The position numbers and the translations under genes were made by a program. Below, piece after piece: positions 5,513 through 5,556 of a DNA stretch of 5,556 nt. The DNA lies in contig JAJAZG010000126.1 of assembly GCA_026785865.1 (NCBI GenBank), positions 1 to 5,556 on the forward strand, read 5' to 3'. The stretch's first letter is position 1. Every line of letters begins with the position of its first letter. The notes under the pieces were generated by a model. It was not told the origin of the DNA and ran no database searches. It was given only the letters and a program-made list of their open reading frames with translations. The stretch is from Pseudanabaena sp. CAN_BIN31. Its GTDB lineage: Bacteria > Cyanobacteriota > Cyanobacteriia > Pseudanabaenales > Pseudanabaenaceae.

Positions 5513-5556
5513 AAAAACCCAAAGATTAGACGTTGGGGGGCGGGGGGGGCCGGCCG

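Larger units (their letters stand above)
5255..5556. other. Decayed intergenic stretch reaching the contig end
   Basis: These 302 bases hold no intact gene. They contain the 30-codon ORF, the hicB remnant, a small AGGC-GATA-GCCT stem (about 5416-5427) and the 5474-5512 palindrome. No terminator directly after the permease is visible. No HIP1 site is present. The last 23 bases (from about 5534) are G- and C-only and probably artefactual. Confidence 0.6.

Noticed and set aside
5547..5556. GGCCGGCC at the end as a cloning or biological site
   Set aside because: It sits in the G/C-only terminal artefact, so no meaning can be drawn from it.

Overview
The window looks like cyanobacterial chromosomal DNA. 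The palindrome GCGATCGC (HIP1) occurs 12 times between positions 1136 and 4932, far above chance for AT-rich DNA, and the core proteins read as cyanobacterial versions of their families. AT-rich intergenic DNA and long hairpin elements would suit a Pseudanabaena-like filamentous species, but that placement is a guess.

Layout. (1) Positions 2-886 (+): the C-terminal part of an IS200/IS605-type TnpB RNA-guided nuclease, open at the left edge. Its catalytic residues and zinc finger are present. Its 3' end folds into nested stems that look like the omega RNA and the element's right end. (2) 1037-1636 (+) and 1674-2774 (+): a two-domain [2Fe-2S] thioredoxin-like ferredoxin protein, then threonine synthase after a 37-base gap, probably co-transcribed. 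(3) 2785-2835: a strong bidirectional hairpin terminator between convergent genes. (4) 2834-4039 (-): a HEAT/PBS-lyase-repeat protein with about nine repeats. (5) 4040-4264: a divergent control region with back-to-back candidate promoters, a perfect 24-bp palindromic hairpin and a second small hairpin. (6) 4265-5254 (+): an integral-membrane permease of the DUF318/ArsP-like family with its CxCG motif. (7) 5255-5556: a decayed stretch with a 30-codon ORF, the first 20 or so codons of a HicB-type antitoxin, another long palindromic repeat, and a G/C-only terminus that looks like an assembly or sequencing artefact at a contig end.

How the parts relate. Threonine synthase is core metabolism. The ferredoxin-like and HEAT proteins are conserved but poorly characterised, and nothing here ties them to threonine synthesis. 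The two edges are accessory DNA: the tnpB fragment and the hicB remnant both lack HIP1 sites, unlike the middle. I see no multigene undescribed system. The most interesting material is RNA-level and repeat-level: the TnpB omega RNA with two mutually exclusive folds, and a pair of palindromic elements with matching ends.
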